DNA of 64,000 nucleotides from Cryptomeria japonica (GCF_030272615.1 NC_081413.1:561474445-561538444), one strand, 5' to 3'. Shown: positions 23,297 to 36,427, counted from the stretch's first letter. Made by a program: numbers and translations. Notes: generated from the sequence alone by a model not told the origin.

Positions 23297-24300
23297 TGTG
23301 GTCATTGAATTACTAATACATCTAGATATATTCTACATTTTTATTGTATATCGATCTAGAAATGGCATATGCCATATTTTGTAAAACTTGTATTGACTTG
23401 GCATACATGCCTTTTTTTATATACATACACAATCATTATGCATTTTGATATATATAAATATATTGATATTAGATCCAATAAATGTGTATTGTGTTCATTA
23501 TTGTGCATTTTGTTGATATTGATAGGCATATTCGATACATACACAATACGTTCATTGTGTTCATTATTGTGCATTTTGATATATATAAATGATTTATAAT
23601 TGATACAGTTATTTTTTTTTCAAACAAAGATATACAATTCATTATGTGAGAAATATGTCTAGAGCACTCAACGAAACAAGTCAAAATGATAAAAAACAAA
23701 CTTACATAATTGTAATAAAAGAGCCTCCAACACACAAATTATTTAAATTTATCTCTACCTAAAATATTAGTTGCAAGTTAGGCAACTTCAAAACTAGTGG
23801 CTTGCTAATCAATTTACACAAATTTGTTTTGTTGAATTCCACTCCATAGACTTGGCCAATCTTTGATCTCAGACTTAGATACCTATTTGATGTATTTGTT
23901 GACTACCTTTTTATAAAGTTAAATGAATATTTGCCTATGTAATCATCAATATGAATATAAACAACAAAAATCTATGATATAAAGAATTGAAATTGTGCAA
24001 TATGATTTGATAAGATTTTTATAATATTAAATTAACCCTACAAAACTCCTTGCCTCAATCAAAATAAAATTTAATGCTAATGGTTAGATTTGATCCATGG
24101 TAATGAACACAGGATGCTTTTGATTCCTTTCCTTTATATTTGTCAATGTGAGTGGTGCAAGAGCACCCTAATTCTCACAATGGTCAAATATGGGTTTTTG
24201 TCTTGCTTTTCATTGTTTCATCTAAATAAGGTGATTTAGGACCATTAATGATCATTTCGATTCATTTGTGAAAGTTTGGGGTCATTTGGATAAAAGATGT
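23297..24300. other. AT-rich DNA, no gene seen
   Basis: Resumes the sequence interrupted by element A. A short phrase, TTGTGTTCATTATTGTGCAT, occurs twice (about 23488 and 23556), as does GCATTTTGATATATATAAAT. No coding potential is convincing. Confidence 0.6.
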
Positions 24301-24324
24301 AAAAGATTCTCAGTTGTTATCAAA

Positions 24325-24957
24325 GTTGCAAGATAGGATAAATTTGATTTCATTAGTCATGGGAAAAACCAACAGCATGAGTGCATCTGGGTGGGAAGGT
24401 TTATAGTAGGTATTCTCCTATTATTCCTCCTAGTGAGTTGAAACATCAAAATCCATACCCTACCAGCATGATCCCTCAAGTTCCCTGAGCCCAAAAAATG
24501 TCAAACTTTGATGAACTATTACTTATAATCCATGATGCATATGATTGATTTGTTTGAACCTATAGGGTCATGTGAGGCTCCTCTATAATGAACTATCTCA
24601 ATTTTTAAAGACTTGAAGCCATTTCCAAATGGTAGCAGTCATTCACTTGGTGCAAAAACCATCAATTACATACAATGCAAGGTTGCAAGATAGGCTATAT
24701 TTGATTCCGTTTGTCATGGACACAAACCAACATCACGAGTGCATCTAGGTGGAAAATTTAATGGTAGGCATGCTCCTGTTGTACCTCCCAACAAACTGGA
24801 GTGTCAAGAGCCATAATCTACCGGATGCGATCCCTTAAGTGCCCTGAGTCCAAAAAATTGTCAAACTTTGACGGACTGTTTCTCACAATCCAGGATGCAT
24901 ATGATTGATTTGTTTGAACCTATAGGGTCATATGAGTCTTGTTTACAATGTACTATC
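24325..24957 (+). repeat. ~350-bp tandem repeat, left part of the array
   Basis: Units begin at GTTGCAAGATAGG (24325 and 24682; period 357). Each carries phrases such as TGATTGATTTGTTTGAACCT and CCCTGAGTCCAAAAAATT. The array continues at 38111 after removal of the 13-kb insertion. Confidence 0.85.
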
Positions 24958-26633
24958 TGTAGACACCCAAAAATGGTCAACTCTTGTGAGGTCATACTTT
25001 AACATTTGCGCATTGCCTCATTTTAGGTTTTTCGGTCGCATTAACATTTCTCCTATGTCATGCACTTGGTCTTTATCATTTGCGAGCATCGAGTCATTCT
25101 TCTACATTCTTCATTCATCTTGTATTCGAATTTGGTCTTGTCGACAACACTATTCAGACATGATTTTGATCGATTTTATCTTGTTGCATCAATGTGCATG
25201 CTAATTTGTCATCATTTTGGACATCATCAATCCTAATTAGGGTTTTGTCCTCCTATCAATCTTGCGATCAATTTGTCATCAATCGTTGCTCTCTTATCAA
25301 TCTTATCATCAATATTATCATTTTGGACATCGTCAATCCTAATTAGGGTTTTGTCCTCTTTTCAATCTTATCATTTTGGACATCGTCAATCCTAATTAGG
25401 GTTTTGTCCTTTTTTCAATCTTATCATCTGGCGGTCGATTTGTCATCGATCGTTGTCATGTTTGATTTTGTCATTTTGTGATCGATTTGTCATCGATCGT
25501 GGTTATTTTCAATCTTGTCACCTTGCAATCTATTTTGTCGTCGATCCTTGTCCTCTTGTCGATCTTGTCATTTTGCGATAATTTCGCTATTGATTGTTGT
25601 CTGTCTCAATTATGTCAATTTGGATCAATTTGTCATTGTTCCTTGTCAATTGGTGCATCTATCAATCAAATAATTTATCACATTGGTCCTTTGTCAGTCA
25701 AAATCATGATCATAATCGAATCAACATCAATTATCTTCAATCAAGACCTAATTGTCATTCTCGCATTGCTAACTCACCTTCTAGGGTTTCATGATTTAGT
25801 CATTTAACCTTGCTTATCATTTTCTTCCTTTAGGATTAATAAATTACTTATTTATCCTAAGTCTTCTCATTACAATTAAATCTTCATTTAATTGGCTAAT
25901 TATTCCTCTTTGTGAGTGAATTAATTAATAAATGAAAAATTATTGATTAATTCACTAATTTCTAATTTCCATCAATTTCTTAAGTCCTAAATTCTTAATT
26001 CTCTAATTTCCTAATTTCTTAATTTATCCAATTTCAATTTCCTCCTATTTCCCTCCTAAATTCATGGAAATGACATATCAATTTGTCATAAATTTGTCAT
26101 AATTGACAATCAATCAATTTTGACATAGAAGTCATAATTTGTCATCAATTATCTATCAATCAAATTTTGCATAGAAGGTGCATAATTTGTCATAATTTGT
26201 CATAATTGACATAATTGATTTGCAATTTTCATTTGAATTGAATCATGCTAATCTTGTCATCTCTCCAATTCTTCTATAAATTGGATGATTTTCTTCAATC
26301 AAATCCCTAGCCGCTAATTGGTAATCAGACTATCGAATTTCTAGTACTCTTGATCAATAATCTTGTCTACTTGCTTTCAATTGTGTATGTGCACTTGTAG
26401 GTGAGATCCACAATCCAACCATTTGAAGAGGAAATAAGAACAATGGAGCCACATGGAAGGAGCATTCAAATCGTCATTCGGTTTGCATAATCTTTCATTT
26501 TTGAATGCTTTGTTTTCATTTCTCTATTGGATGTTGTTTAGGATAGATCGTTGCAATTTGCTTTCGTGATTGAGCTAATGTCTAGTGTTTTGATATATTT
26601 TGCTTGTGATGATTTCCTATTTCCTAACATACA
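24958..26633 (+). repeat. 5' LTR of the 13-kb element
   Basis: It is 1,676 bp. U3 contains tandem units of about 50-110 bp around the palindrome CCTAATTAGG (25212-25420), then AT-rich sequence with many TTTGTCAT and AATTGACA words. A good TATA box, TATAAATT, lies at 26275. It differs from the 3' LTR by a few percent by eye. Confidence 0.93.
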
Positions 26634-28728
26634 TTAATTGGTGAACCCAATGTGAACACTAACCTTCTAATCCCTTTACTATGTTTTTGAGTGCTTTCAA
26701 GTTGATTTGCAGGTCAAAAACCGCAAAACAGGGTCGTGCAGGGTATTCTGGAAACTTCTGCGCCTGTGTAAGACAACTTGCACCTGTGTTGAGAATTCTG
26801 TGCTTGTTTAGAGGACATTTTGCACTTGTGTCAGACATTCTAAGCCTGTGTCATGAGTTCCGTGCCTGTGTAAAGTCCAGAACACAGGTAAAAAAATGCA
26901 GTGTTTACTTGAAATTTGTTGTGTTTTTGCATTTTGTTTTCTGTGCTTTGGATTTTGGTACTAATTATCTGTGCAGAATCTTGGCACACACATGGCAAAG
27001 ACAATAAATCAAACTACTAACATGCTTTGTGCAGATTCGAAAGTCAAAGAATAAACATCTCAAACTCCTAACTTGGGTTTTGCAGGTTGCCTTGGAAAAA
27101 CAATCAAACTTTATGTTTGCAATTAATTTTTAGGCACCTAGTGATTTCTAAATAGGTTGGAATGAACATTTCTTTGCTTTGATTGTTGAGTATGACATTG
27201 GAGTATGAGAGTATGCTCTCATCCTTCTTAGGGTGATCAGAAATCCAGATCTTCGATACCATGCTTGTGTTGTTGATTGTGTGTCACATTTAGAGGGCCT
27301 GCCTTCCCGACCACTTTGCTTTTGCAAGCAAGTGATAATCATGAGAAGGGAATGACCCAAAGTGAGTACAGCTAGAATTCCTTGGCATTCTAATTCACTA
27401 TAAAAAAATACCCGATGAGCGAAAGCTTTGAAGGAAGTGTTACGTGGGAATTGTAGTTACTTGAGAAGTGATGACCCTTGAACTCTTTCTCATATCAACA
27501 TCTAAGTAGGGCCTCTTGGTCTAAATCATGCTTGCGCGACTACATTTGTTTGGTATCTTGATGGGCTTAATGTCTCAATCACGCTTACGTGATATCAAGG
27601 AGTAACACTTAATAGAAATCCTTACTACATACCTTGTTTTTAGAGGCCAAAAACCCTTCTAGTTGCTTGAGAAGGACAAATTCAGATACTTGGAAGAGAT
27701 ACTAAGTTCGCCATGGGGAGATTTCCATGGGGACTGATTCTTGGCTGCCCTAAGAAGTGAGTGTCGTGGAGGGGAGCCCATGGGGTCAAGCATCTATGTA
27801 TTCTCCTTGAATCTCATAATGAGTCTACCTCTCAAGTACCTAATGTCTTTTCCTACCATAAGAAATGTGGAAATGAGCATGATTGTCTTGAGTCTAAGTT
27901 GTAATATCTTGTATTCTTTGCTTGTCAAAAGTTGAAATTGTATCTCATTTCAAAAAGCAAGCCAAATTGATCCAACATAAGATTAAACACAAGAGACATT
28001 CATCCAACAAACGTTCAACAAGGTTCAAAGCACACCTTCAAACATGATGAGCAAACATTGTTCAAAATCTTGTCTCAACATTCATGTCACTTACATTTAG
28101 GTTCATCCTAGGTTGCATTTTACAAAGTCATTGTCAAGTACCAAGGTTAGGTTTCACCTAAGTCATACTCCTTTGCATATCAATAAGGGTCATCCATTTG
28201 CATATGTCCTCCTGCATTAAGGCCATACCATTGTCATACATTGCATACCCTAGGTCTCTTCATTAAGTTTAGGTCATTATCATATCATATTAGGGTCACT
28301 TGCATATTAATTGTCCCTTTGCATATAGTCTCAAAAACTAGGTTTTGTCATACTTGAGTAATCCAAATCTTTGATAAACCCTAAGTCATTGTTATGAATT
28401 CTAGACCTTATCAAACCTTTTGTCCTTTTGACGTCAATATCATTTCGTCAAACCTAGCTTAGTATCCAAGCATATAGGGGAGACATTGTCAATTTGTCCT
28501 ATTGTCACTTAGTCCTTTTGTCCTTTGAGGTCTAGATATCATTCCAATTTCCTAAGTGTCCCCCTCTTAGATATGCATTCATAAGTTTGTCAAAATCTTC
28601 AAAAACAACCAAAAACATAGGTTGCATTCTTGCCATAGATTGCATTTTCATCTATCTAGTTTGCATTTAGTTGCATATCATATATTATCCTTGAAAATTC
28701 CAAAAAAATATTGCATTTGCATAGTGAC
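26634..28728 (+). other. Long untranslated leader with word repeats and paired hairpins
   Basis: A cluster of a TGCACCTGTGT-like word at about 20-bp spacing (26761-26890) is followed by a segment (27140-27720) alignable with 62400-62990 of the element at the window end. Two hairpins are present: TCATG-CTTG-CGCGA (27526-27539) and ATCACG-CTTA-CGTGAT (27578-27593). No ORF is convincing here. This is where packaging or dimerisation signals are expected in LTR elements. Confidence 0.6.
26639..26652 (+). other. Primer binding site candidate of the 13-kb element
   Basis: TGGTGAACCCAATG lies 5 nt after the 5' LTR. It starts with the TGG expected for a tRNA CCA end but is not the initiator-Met sequence. 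I cannot assign the tRNA. Confidence 0.5.
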
Positions 28729-31545
28729 ATGTCTATTGAAACAAGGTTCCAAGCACCAATGATGCAACAAAGTTTGACATACCAACCGACAATGCAATCA
28801 CAATTCTATCCAACCCAACAACAAGGAAATATCGATCAAACTTTTTATGATGAAACAAGTCTCCAAATACAAAAACTAGAGGAGAAACTAGCTCAAGAAA
28901 ATGAAATATTGGAACAAAGAGTGAAAAACATTGGGAATAATAGATCACAAATGTCCAAAATGTTTCGAAAACTTCCAGGTCAAAATCTAAAGATTGAGCC
29001 AATTGATGTAAGATCTCTTCTTGAACGATCAGACATACCAGCTCTCCTCTCCCAAATAGAGATGATGAAACAATTTCAAGAAAAGAGACAACAACAATTT
29101 CAACATTATGTACCTCCACAACAAGAACAAGAAGGTGTTTACTATCAATCAGATTTTCAACCAATACAACCAATGGTTCAACCAATTGTTCAACATATAC
29201 AACCAATACAACCAATGGTCCAATTTCAACAATATGTCCAACCAACTATACAATGTCAACAAATAGTTCAACCAATGGTGGAATATCAACAAGTTCAATC
29301 AACATATCAATGTCAACAACAACAATTACAAATTCAAAAACAAAGGTTGCAGCACACACCAACCCAAGTTTCAAACATGTCAGAACAACTAAACCAAATC
29401 CAATATCAAAACATGACATCAAACCAAAAACAAGCTCAAATTCTAGATCCAATCATGTCAAAACCTAAAAAGAAAGGTGGCTTTATTGCAAGGCTCTTGA
29501 GGAACCTACCAAGTGAGTTTATTGAGGAAGATCAAAATAATACACTTATGTCTAGCAATGCCTCATCCCCTCGCAAGCAAATTGACTCTCCAGTGACATC
29601 TATCCCTACACCTCTAGAAGTTCTGCAAGAACCTTCTATATTGTCCTCATCAAACAATACACCGAAGGATGCAATTATCCAAGAGCTATCCATAATTGAT
29701 TGCCATGATAATTCAATTCATGATGCACATCCTTGTCATGTTTCAGAAATACAAGACCCAATGCCACCATGCACTTTATTGCCATTACTTGTTTTAGAGG
29801 ACCCCATTCGAAGTCCCTCTTCCTCATGTTCAAGCATTGATTCATTACCGAAATCTATCACAAATGTTCAAAGTGCATTTCCTTCATGCCAAAACATTGA
29901 TCCCTTGTCAGAATCCTCCATGCATATCCAAAGTCCAACTTCATGTCAAGAGGATAATTTAGAGCATGTAGAAACATGTCTTGAAATAGACGAAGATAAA
30001 GATCTCGAAACCTTATCATCCCATCCAATTGTTGACTAGGACCCCATATTCCCAGACACTCATGATGATTCCCCTATTCTTTTCCATCCTATCCACAGTC
30101 CTATTGACACTCCATTCCTTGAGCAAGATCAGGATATCCTAGTCCATCCAATCCCAAACGATCCCCTTCCATTTCATGAAAAAAAAGTCCTTTCAAATCC
30201 CATTGACATTCCACTTCATAAGAAAGATTAAGATATCCCTTCCATCCTTTCCGATGATCCCCTTAAAAGTCAAGAGCAAAGCACCTTTAAAGAGGATTCC
30301 AATGATCTTCCTCCTTGTCAAGATCAAATTATTCCTTCAGATCCTCCACAAGATCCACTTGTTCCTCCATATACACTCCAAGATCACATTTGTTTTGCTG
30401 ATCCCATTATTTCTCCCATTCCATCTCTTGAAGAGCCTGTCATTGAACCATGTCCACTACACAATCCTAGTCCTCCTCATGATCTTGATACCCCTCATGA
30501 TTCTAATGTGTCTATGCAAGATGTTCATGAACCCTCAACATGCATAATGGGTTCTTCCACTTTGATGCAATCTGATCCACTTCAAGATCTCATTATTTCT
30601 CTCATATCATATCCACCTCAAAATGGGCTCACATCTTCTTGCCAAAGCAAAGAGTATCCTATTAGTCAAAATATTGATAAAGGCAAAGGGGTAGACCTTC
30701 ACAAGCAAGAACCCCTTCATATCAAAGAATATACTAATGGTCATGGCTACAGAGCTCACACTCAAGGCACTGGTATCCCTTCAAAGTCAAAATCCAAATG
30801 TCCACCTTCCCCATCATCGCTTCCATCCATTCTAGGTCCCTATATCCCTCCATCTCCTATGCAACATCAACAAAGGCACACATCTTGGAGAACCTTCCAT
30901 CCATCCCACATGCCTCCATATCATTCCCATCCACACCAACATTCATTCCCTCTTCCAAGCAATTTGGATGCCAAGTATAAGCATCATAAGTCTAGCAATC
31001 CACATGTATTCAAGGATCAACATGTCCAATATAATCGACATGTCAAAACAAAGAACAAGATGATTTATAAAGAAAAAGAAATATCCAAAAGGCCACAAAG
31101 GCCCATTGAGCAAAATAAAGCAAATTCAAAATATATATGGGTTCCTAAATCCCTTGTGCAAGCAATGCACTCCAAGGAACCACAAAAGCATGAAAAATCA
31201 AAAACCATGTGGATCCCTAAGAAGCTCCTTGAAGCACAAAAAGAAAAATCCAACTTGGCATCCAAAATTTCTATTCCTCCATCCCAACCTCTCAAATTTG
31301 TTCCTCCACCACCTTCTTCATCCGTTTTGGGCCCTTATGTCCCAAAATCCATAGTCGTTCCTTCATCAAAATCTCAATATCCAAAATCCATCTTTCCTCC
31401 ATCAATCCACCACCCATCAAGGTGTGTGCCAATGTCGATCTTTCCTTCATTTCCATCCACTCAAGCACAATTCTTCCAATACCCTATCCATTATCCAATG
31501 CATATTTTCCATCCTTCGATCCCTTTGATCCCATCCTTTGCATAA
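28729..31545 (+). pseudogene. Long Gln/Pro/Ser-rich ORF of the 13-kb element, two in-frame stops
   Basis: One frame of 938 codons is interrupted only by a TAG at 30037 and a TAA at 30229; there are no frameshifts. I chose ATG 28729 (MSIETRF). Residues about 45-75 are a short coiled coil (IQKLEEKLAQENEILEQ). Residues 130-250 are Gln-rich with repeated QPMVQ and QQYVQPT. Residues 340-600 are Pro/Ser/Asp-rich with internal repeats such as EQDQDILVHPI and the counterpart KKD-stop-DIPSIL, which suggests CAA-to-TAA for the second stop. The C-terminal third is basic with two WVPKSL/WIPKKL motifs. I see no retrotransposon capsid, zinc knuckle or enzyme motif. It may stand in for Gag; the function is unknown. 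Confidence 0.65.
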
Positions 31546-32490
31546 ATCCTTGCCTTAGTTTCATCTCATTTTCCATGTCCTTATCCTACCAACGTCTTTG
31601 AGCATACTTTTAAAGGTCATGGTCCATTTTTTTCAAGGCTACTATCCAAACAAAAAGATGCTTGAGTCCTTCTTCCATCCCCTATCATGTGTCCATCTTC
31701 TTCTGAAAAAGTCAAAATACAAAAAAAAGACAAAAAAAAAAAGAAAAAAATTAAGCAAAAATAATTCGTCCACTAGTGAAAACCTAGCAAACAGGCACCT
31801 TGGGCAAGTACCGTGATGAAAACCTAGCAAACAGGCATCATGTGTAATCTATGAACTTCTTGCACACCACACTTGGGGGCAAGTTTTATCCTATCGTATC
31901 CTTGAGTCCTTCATTGTTCCATTATCCTATCATATCATGTCATTACCGCCCATTATCCTATTGTCCCTCATGTCCAGTTTCCCTTTCCACCTTTGATCTT
32001 GACAAGGCTATGGATTGTTATGAGCATCATGCATCTGGTTTGTAGCTTTTAGTCCATCATAGCTTTTGGTCTTTATCCATTTTCTTATTACAACCTTTCA
32101 TCCATATTCCCTGGCTTATTGCAACTTTCTGCCACTATCCCTTAGCCAATCCCGACCTTTAGTCCATGTCCCTTATCCATTCTTGGTCTTTCTTATCCTA
32201 TCCATATCTTATCACTATCATACACTCTTTTTCATTCCTTGGTCTTGATCTGACATAAGGACGCAAAATTTAAATATAGTTTCAAAAACCTCTTGACATG
32301 TCCCTCATGCCATGTTCCTGCTTTACATTGTCATATCCAATCTCTTGTCCCATCACACAATAGCCCTTGAAAATTGCATCCATATTGTCTCCATGATAAA
32401 ATACCTTTTTATTCCCTCTATCCACCATCATTTCAGCAAGCCTATTTATTCACCTGTCATATTCCTTGCCTTGCTAGACATTGGGGGCAA
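31546..32490 (+). other. Non-coding interior of the 13-kb element
   Basis: Nothing coding is seen. A 20-bp phrase, GAAAACCTAGCAAACAGGCA, occurs twice (about 31778 and 31818), 40 bp apart, around an A-rich run. Confidence 0.6.
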
Positions 32491-32745
32491 AATATCTTGA
32501 AAAAATCATAAAAATTTGAAAAATGTCTTGAAATAATCCAAAAAAATTGAAAAATGTCCTGAAATAATCCAAAAAAAATCAAATAATGTCTTGAAAAAAT
32601 TCATAAAAATCAAATAATGTCTTGAAAAAATTCATAAAAATCAAATAATGTCCTGAAAAAAGTCATAAAAATCAAAAAACGTCCTTAAAAAAAATCCCTA
32701 AAAAGTCACATAAAGTCCTGAAAAAATGAGCACAAAAAAAATTGT
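32490..32745 (+). repeat. A-rich minisatellite, unit about 30 bp
   Basis: About eight imperfect copies of a unit made of TGTCTTGAAAAAATTC and ATAAAAATCAAATAA. It lies between the sense ORF and the antisense gene. Similar A-rich tandem repeats are common in the non-coding regions of large plant LTR elements. Confidence 0.85.
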
Positions 32746-33860
32746 AAAACTCGAAAAGCAAAACAAAAACAAAAACAAACATTTTGCACTAAAGTGATCC
32801 CTTTGTGCATAGACAGATTGCTGAGCATACATCCAATGACAATCAATTCAACACTGCGCTTTAATGAAATCATGCATTAAGAGGTGACCTTTTTCAATCA
32901 AATCAAACATTCAAACTGATCCAAACTGTCATATCAATCGAATATCACCTTCAAAATCATTTGTCCTTGTTACTACTATCATGGGTCTTATACAGGGTGT
33001 GGTATACTCGAAACCAGACTGTGTCCTTTCTTAGATGGGGTACTGCATTCCCTGAAACCAGACAGCATGATCGTCCTATCAGCACTTTCAACTTTTGACA
33101 ATGAAGATCAAGATGTTTGTTTGATTTGCTTGAATTTGTGCATCTTATCTTTTTATTGATTTATCTTTGGCTTTGATCATGTTCCTATGTTGCTCGATGA
33201 TGTCACTGAGTGATTTAGAGTGACCGGGATGGCTCATGGTCCCTTTCTTTTTTTGATTGTGATTGTCGTTTGTCTGTGATGTGTCTGTCTTTTGCAAAAA
33301 GGGTTGCATTTCAGCGCTGGCCTTCAATGCCATGATGCTAAGCATCCATTTTGCTACATAAAAATAAAGGTTCTCACCTACAAAGTGCATTACTGAAAGC
33401 AAGTTTTTCTTCGTCTCTAATTGTCCTCTGTCTCATTTCTTCTTACTAACATTTCTTCCATTAGTTTGGATAGTCAGTTCGGTTTAGTGCTCCGATCTCC
33501 ACTCCATATGCTGCATCCTACATTCATTGGTTAGTACATTTGCATTACATCGAGTATCATATCTAGCATTTTATCCATTTCATATTATAAATGCATTAGA
33601 CACACATCAAAAAAATACATCCATACATGTTCCACAATAATACATAAATAGTGCATAAGTCATCCATACATAGAAAAATAACTACAAATCATAACACATT
33701 GCATTCCATCATATCAATGCCTATCATATCACATATCATAATAATATTGGAGTACAAAATTGGACTGTCTATCCTAAGTATGGCCCATAGGCTGACTACA
33801 TAATATCAAGCTACATAATGTCCACTGTCTGTCATAAGGAGTACGTGCCTCTATCACTAG
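32746..33860. other. Non-coding interior between the minisatellite and the antisense gene
   Basis: It includes a short repeat of the phrase GAAACCAGACTG/GAAACCAGACAG (33010 and 33055). A minus-strand open frame at 33402-33145, hydrophilic in its C-terminal half, could be the 3' part of the antisense transcript. No clear gene is present. Confidence 0.4.
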
Positions 33861-34024
33861 GTGCTCCCTCTATCCTCCTCATCCCTGCCATGTGTCGCAA
33901 ATGATGTCCCTCCTGGTCCTGGCTGTGGTGGTCTCATAGGTCCACTCACCCCCATGCTACTTAATGACCTCTGAGAGCATGACCTGCTCTCTGTCCTCGA
34001 TCGTGCCTGATATGAAGGTGCTCT

Positions 34025-36126
34025 CTACTCTAGTGGAACTGCACTCTCATATAGTGTCCTCCAATATAGTCTCTCCTCTCCGGTCTCTACCAACATCTGT
34101 GCCATCTCCCGTGCACTGGCATCCCTAATCGACTCAATGAACTCAGTGACTCTCTGTCCCTCTCGCTGTGCCTGAGCTATGGCTATATCTTGAGCCTCTG
34201 TGAGTTTGGCTATCTCCGCTCTAAATTGCTCATGTTGTCTCTCCAATGTTGCAATATAATCCTACTGAATTGCTATGGTAGCCCTGCACATCTCCATCTC
34301 CTCTATCCTAGCTATCTCCGACTCTATGGGAATATCTTGCAATGTCTCCTGATCAGCTAAGTCTGGCTCATCATCTCCATCCTCATCCTCCCCACCATCA
34401 TCTCCCTCCTCTCCAGTGAGTGGGAAGTCCTCTTGTCTCCTCGGTACTAGAATGTCTAGATCTGTCAATGGCACTGGCCATCGTCATGCAAACCATATCT
34501 CATACTCCTCTGTCATCCCAACATCCACCACATCTGACCTCCAATCCCACTGTCTCTGCTGAAGCTGTGCAAAGTCAGCATATGCTATGTGTGGCTGAAT
34601 CATACTCCCCCACTGACTCGTCTCTCTGTGAGATCAAGCAAAGCATGCAGTCCTCCTAGGTACATCCTGTCAGTCTCCAAACTATCATCTAACCCTCTCT
34701 GGCAGGTACAACTCAATCACTCTCTGGTGGTTCATTGGTTGCCCAATCAAGTACCTCTCCTATCTACAATATGGTAACTCATCACTATCATCTGACCATC
34801 CGGGGCAATCTCGATATGGCCTCCATATGAACTCTCTCAGTCTGTCTAGCTCATGTCGCCAGTACAATATATATCCAAACGGACCCTATCTTAGTGCTCC
34901 ACCATAGCAATACACATATGGTCGGTGTGGTACTACCTATCTATCTGTAATCGGTCGACATATGGCAATATGCTCAAATGCCCATACCTATAGCAATGTG
35001 ACTCCATAGCTCAAAGTTTGCACTCCCTGATACGCTATCTGATGTAGCTGAAAATATAGCATAGCAAGGACACATGGTCCCCATGCATACACCGTCCCCT
35101 CTATTGCCATCCGCTCTAGCACTCTTCCCCATCCAATAGGGAATCCATGTCCTCGTCTGTCCCTTGCTAGAAGACATGCTATCACAACTGCTATCACCAC
35201 ATATCATCGGTCATACTCAGAAGCCATGCTCTCCCAGCTGATCTCCCTCTCGACAATGTCCAGATCATCTGCGTCGCACTCAAATAGCCTGCATAACACG
35301 TGTCTCCCGATCACTGGGTCATACTCTATCATCTCCCCATGTATCGAAATGCGGAGGATGCGCCATAAATCCTCTAATGTCAATGTCGCCTCGCCAGTCA
35401 CCAAATGGAATGAGGAGGTCTCCAAATGCCATCGCTCTGCCAATGCGGTAAGCAATCTTATGTTTTCCTTAATCTCAAGCATGAATGTGATGTAGTATAT
35501 CCCCAGTCTTGCTAATGTATCTCTGTCTGTGCTCCTGAGTCTATGTCATAGCATAAAGCAGTCAGGTCGATTCTCCTGCGTGATCAACAGATACTGTCGA
35601 CTCTGCATCACAATTGGGGCACACTTTGTCAGTATTAGGGTTTGTTCCTACGGGCTACATTTCCTTGTTTTATGGCCAAATTAGGGTGTACTTTATCTAT
35701 TTTACCCTATCCTACCCTTGTCCCCCCTTTTCAGGTCCTTTGCATGCAGTTTTGAACCTAAATTATGTCTTACATGCACAATTGCGCTTGTGTCTTGACT
35801 CTTGAACTTGTGTCTTGACTCTTGCACCTATGTACCCTTACACAAGTGCAAAAGACCTGACACAAGTGCAAGATTCACTCTACACAGGTGCAGAAGTCAG
35901 TTTCTGCATCCCTTGTGGGCCCCGCAACGTCCCGTAAGCAATCAAAATTCATGAAATTGAAAACATGGGTTTTTGAGATCCATACCGCTGCTCCTGCATC
36001 GTCTGATTGTCTGAATCTGTGTACACATTCCCCAAGGTGATCCACCATCGGAATGTTCACCATCTCTCTACAAGTGTCCTTGTCTAGAGTAATAAATCCT
36101 CCTCTTTGGCTAGTACAAATGAGCAT
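34025..36126 (-). pseudogene. Antisense plant-mobile-domain (PMD) gene inside the 13-kb element
   Basis: It begins at 36126 with MLICTSQRGGFITLDKD and has a probable first exon to 35986 (donor GTATGG). An intron contains the short-word cluster, and a second exon starts near 35602 after TGTGATGCAG. The core reads LLTALAERWHLETSSFHL, ATLTLEDLWRILRISIHG, GHGFPIGWGRVLERM and LLQVWAFEHIAICRP, the pattern of the plant mobile domain (Pfam PMD; ALAERW..TF...GE.T.TLEDV). An acidic tail (34474-34262) and a coiled coil (34246-34025) follow. In-frame stops, including a TGA near 35203 and others before 34480, break it. PMD proteins in plants act in transposon silencing and development and are often carried by transposons. 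Its antisense position matches the antisense ORFs described in Tat elements. Confidence 0.75.
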
Positions 36127-36427
36127 TTTTCACCCTCTTGGTCTCATTTATAGCTCTTTGTCATTGCATAGATGGACGTGCATCCTCTCCCTCTTATGTT
36201 GGTCATGGTCTTGTGCACCTTAAATTGCTTGTCCTTCATGCACCCGATCTCCGATTGTCAGTCTGTTTGATCCTATCATTTTTATTGATCAATTGGCCTC
36301 TTTTTCTGCATGTTTCCGGCCAATTCCTCGAGGAGGCATGCATATGTCATTATCACTGTCTGGGGCATTTTTAGTATCGCTCTTTGAAACAACGCTTAAA
36401 ATCGCATTGTCTCAAAGAGGGGCAAAA

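Noticed and set aside
28733-29452. Minus-strand Val/Leu-rich ORFs
   Set aside because: Shadow of the Gln-rich codons (CAA/CAG) of the sense ORF.
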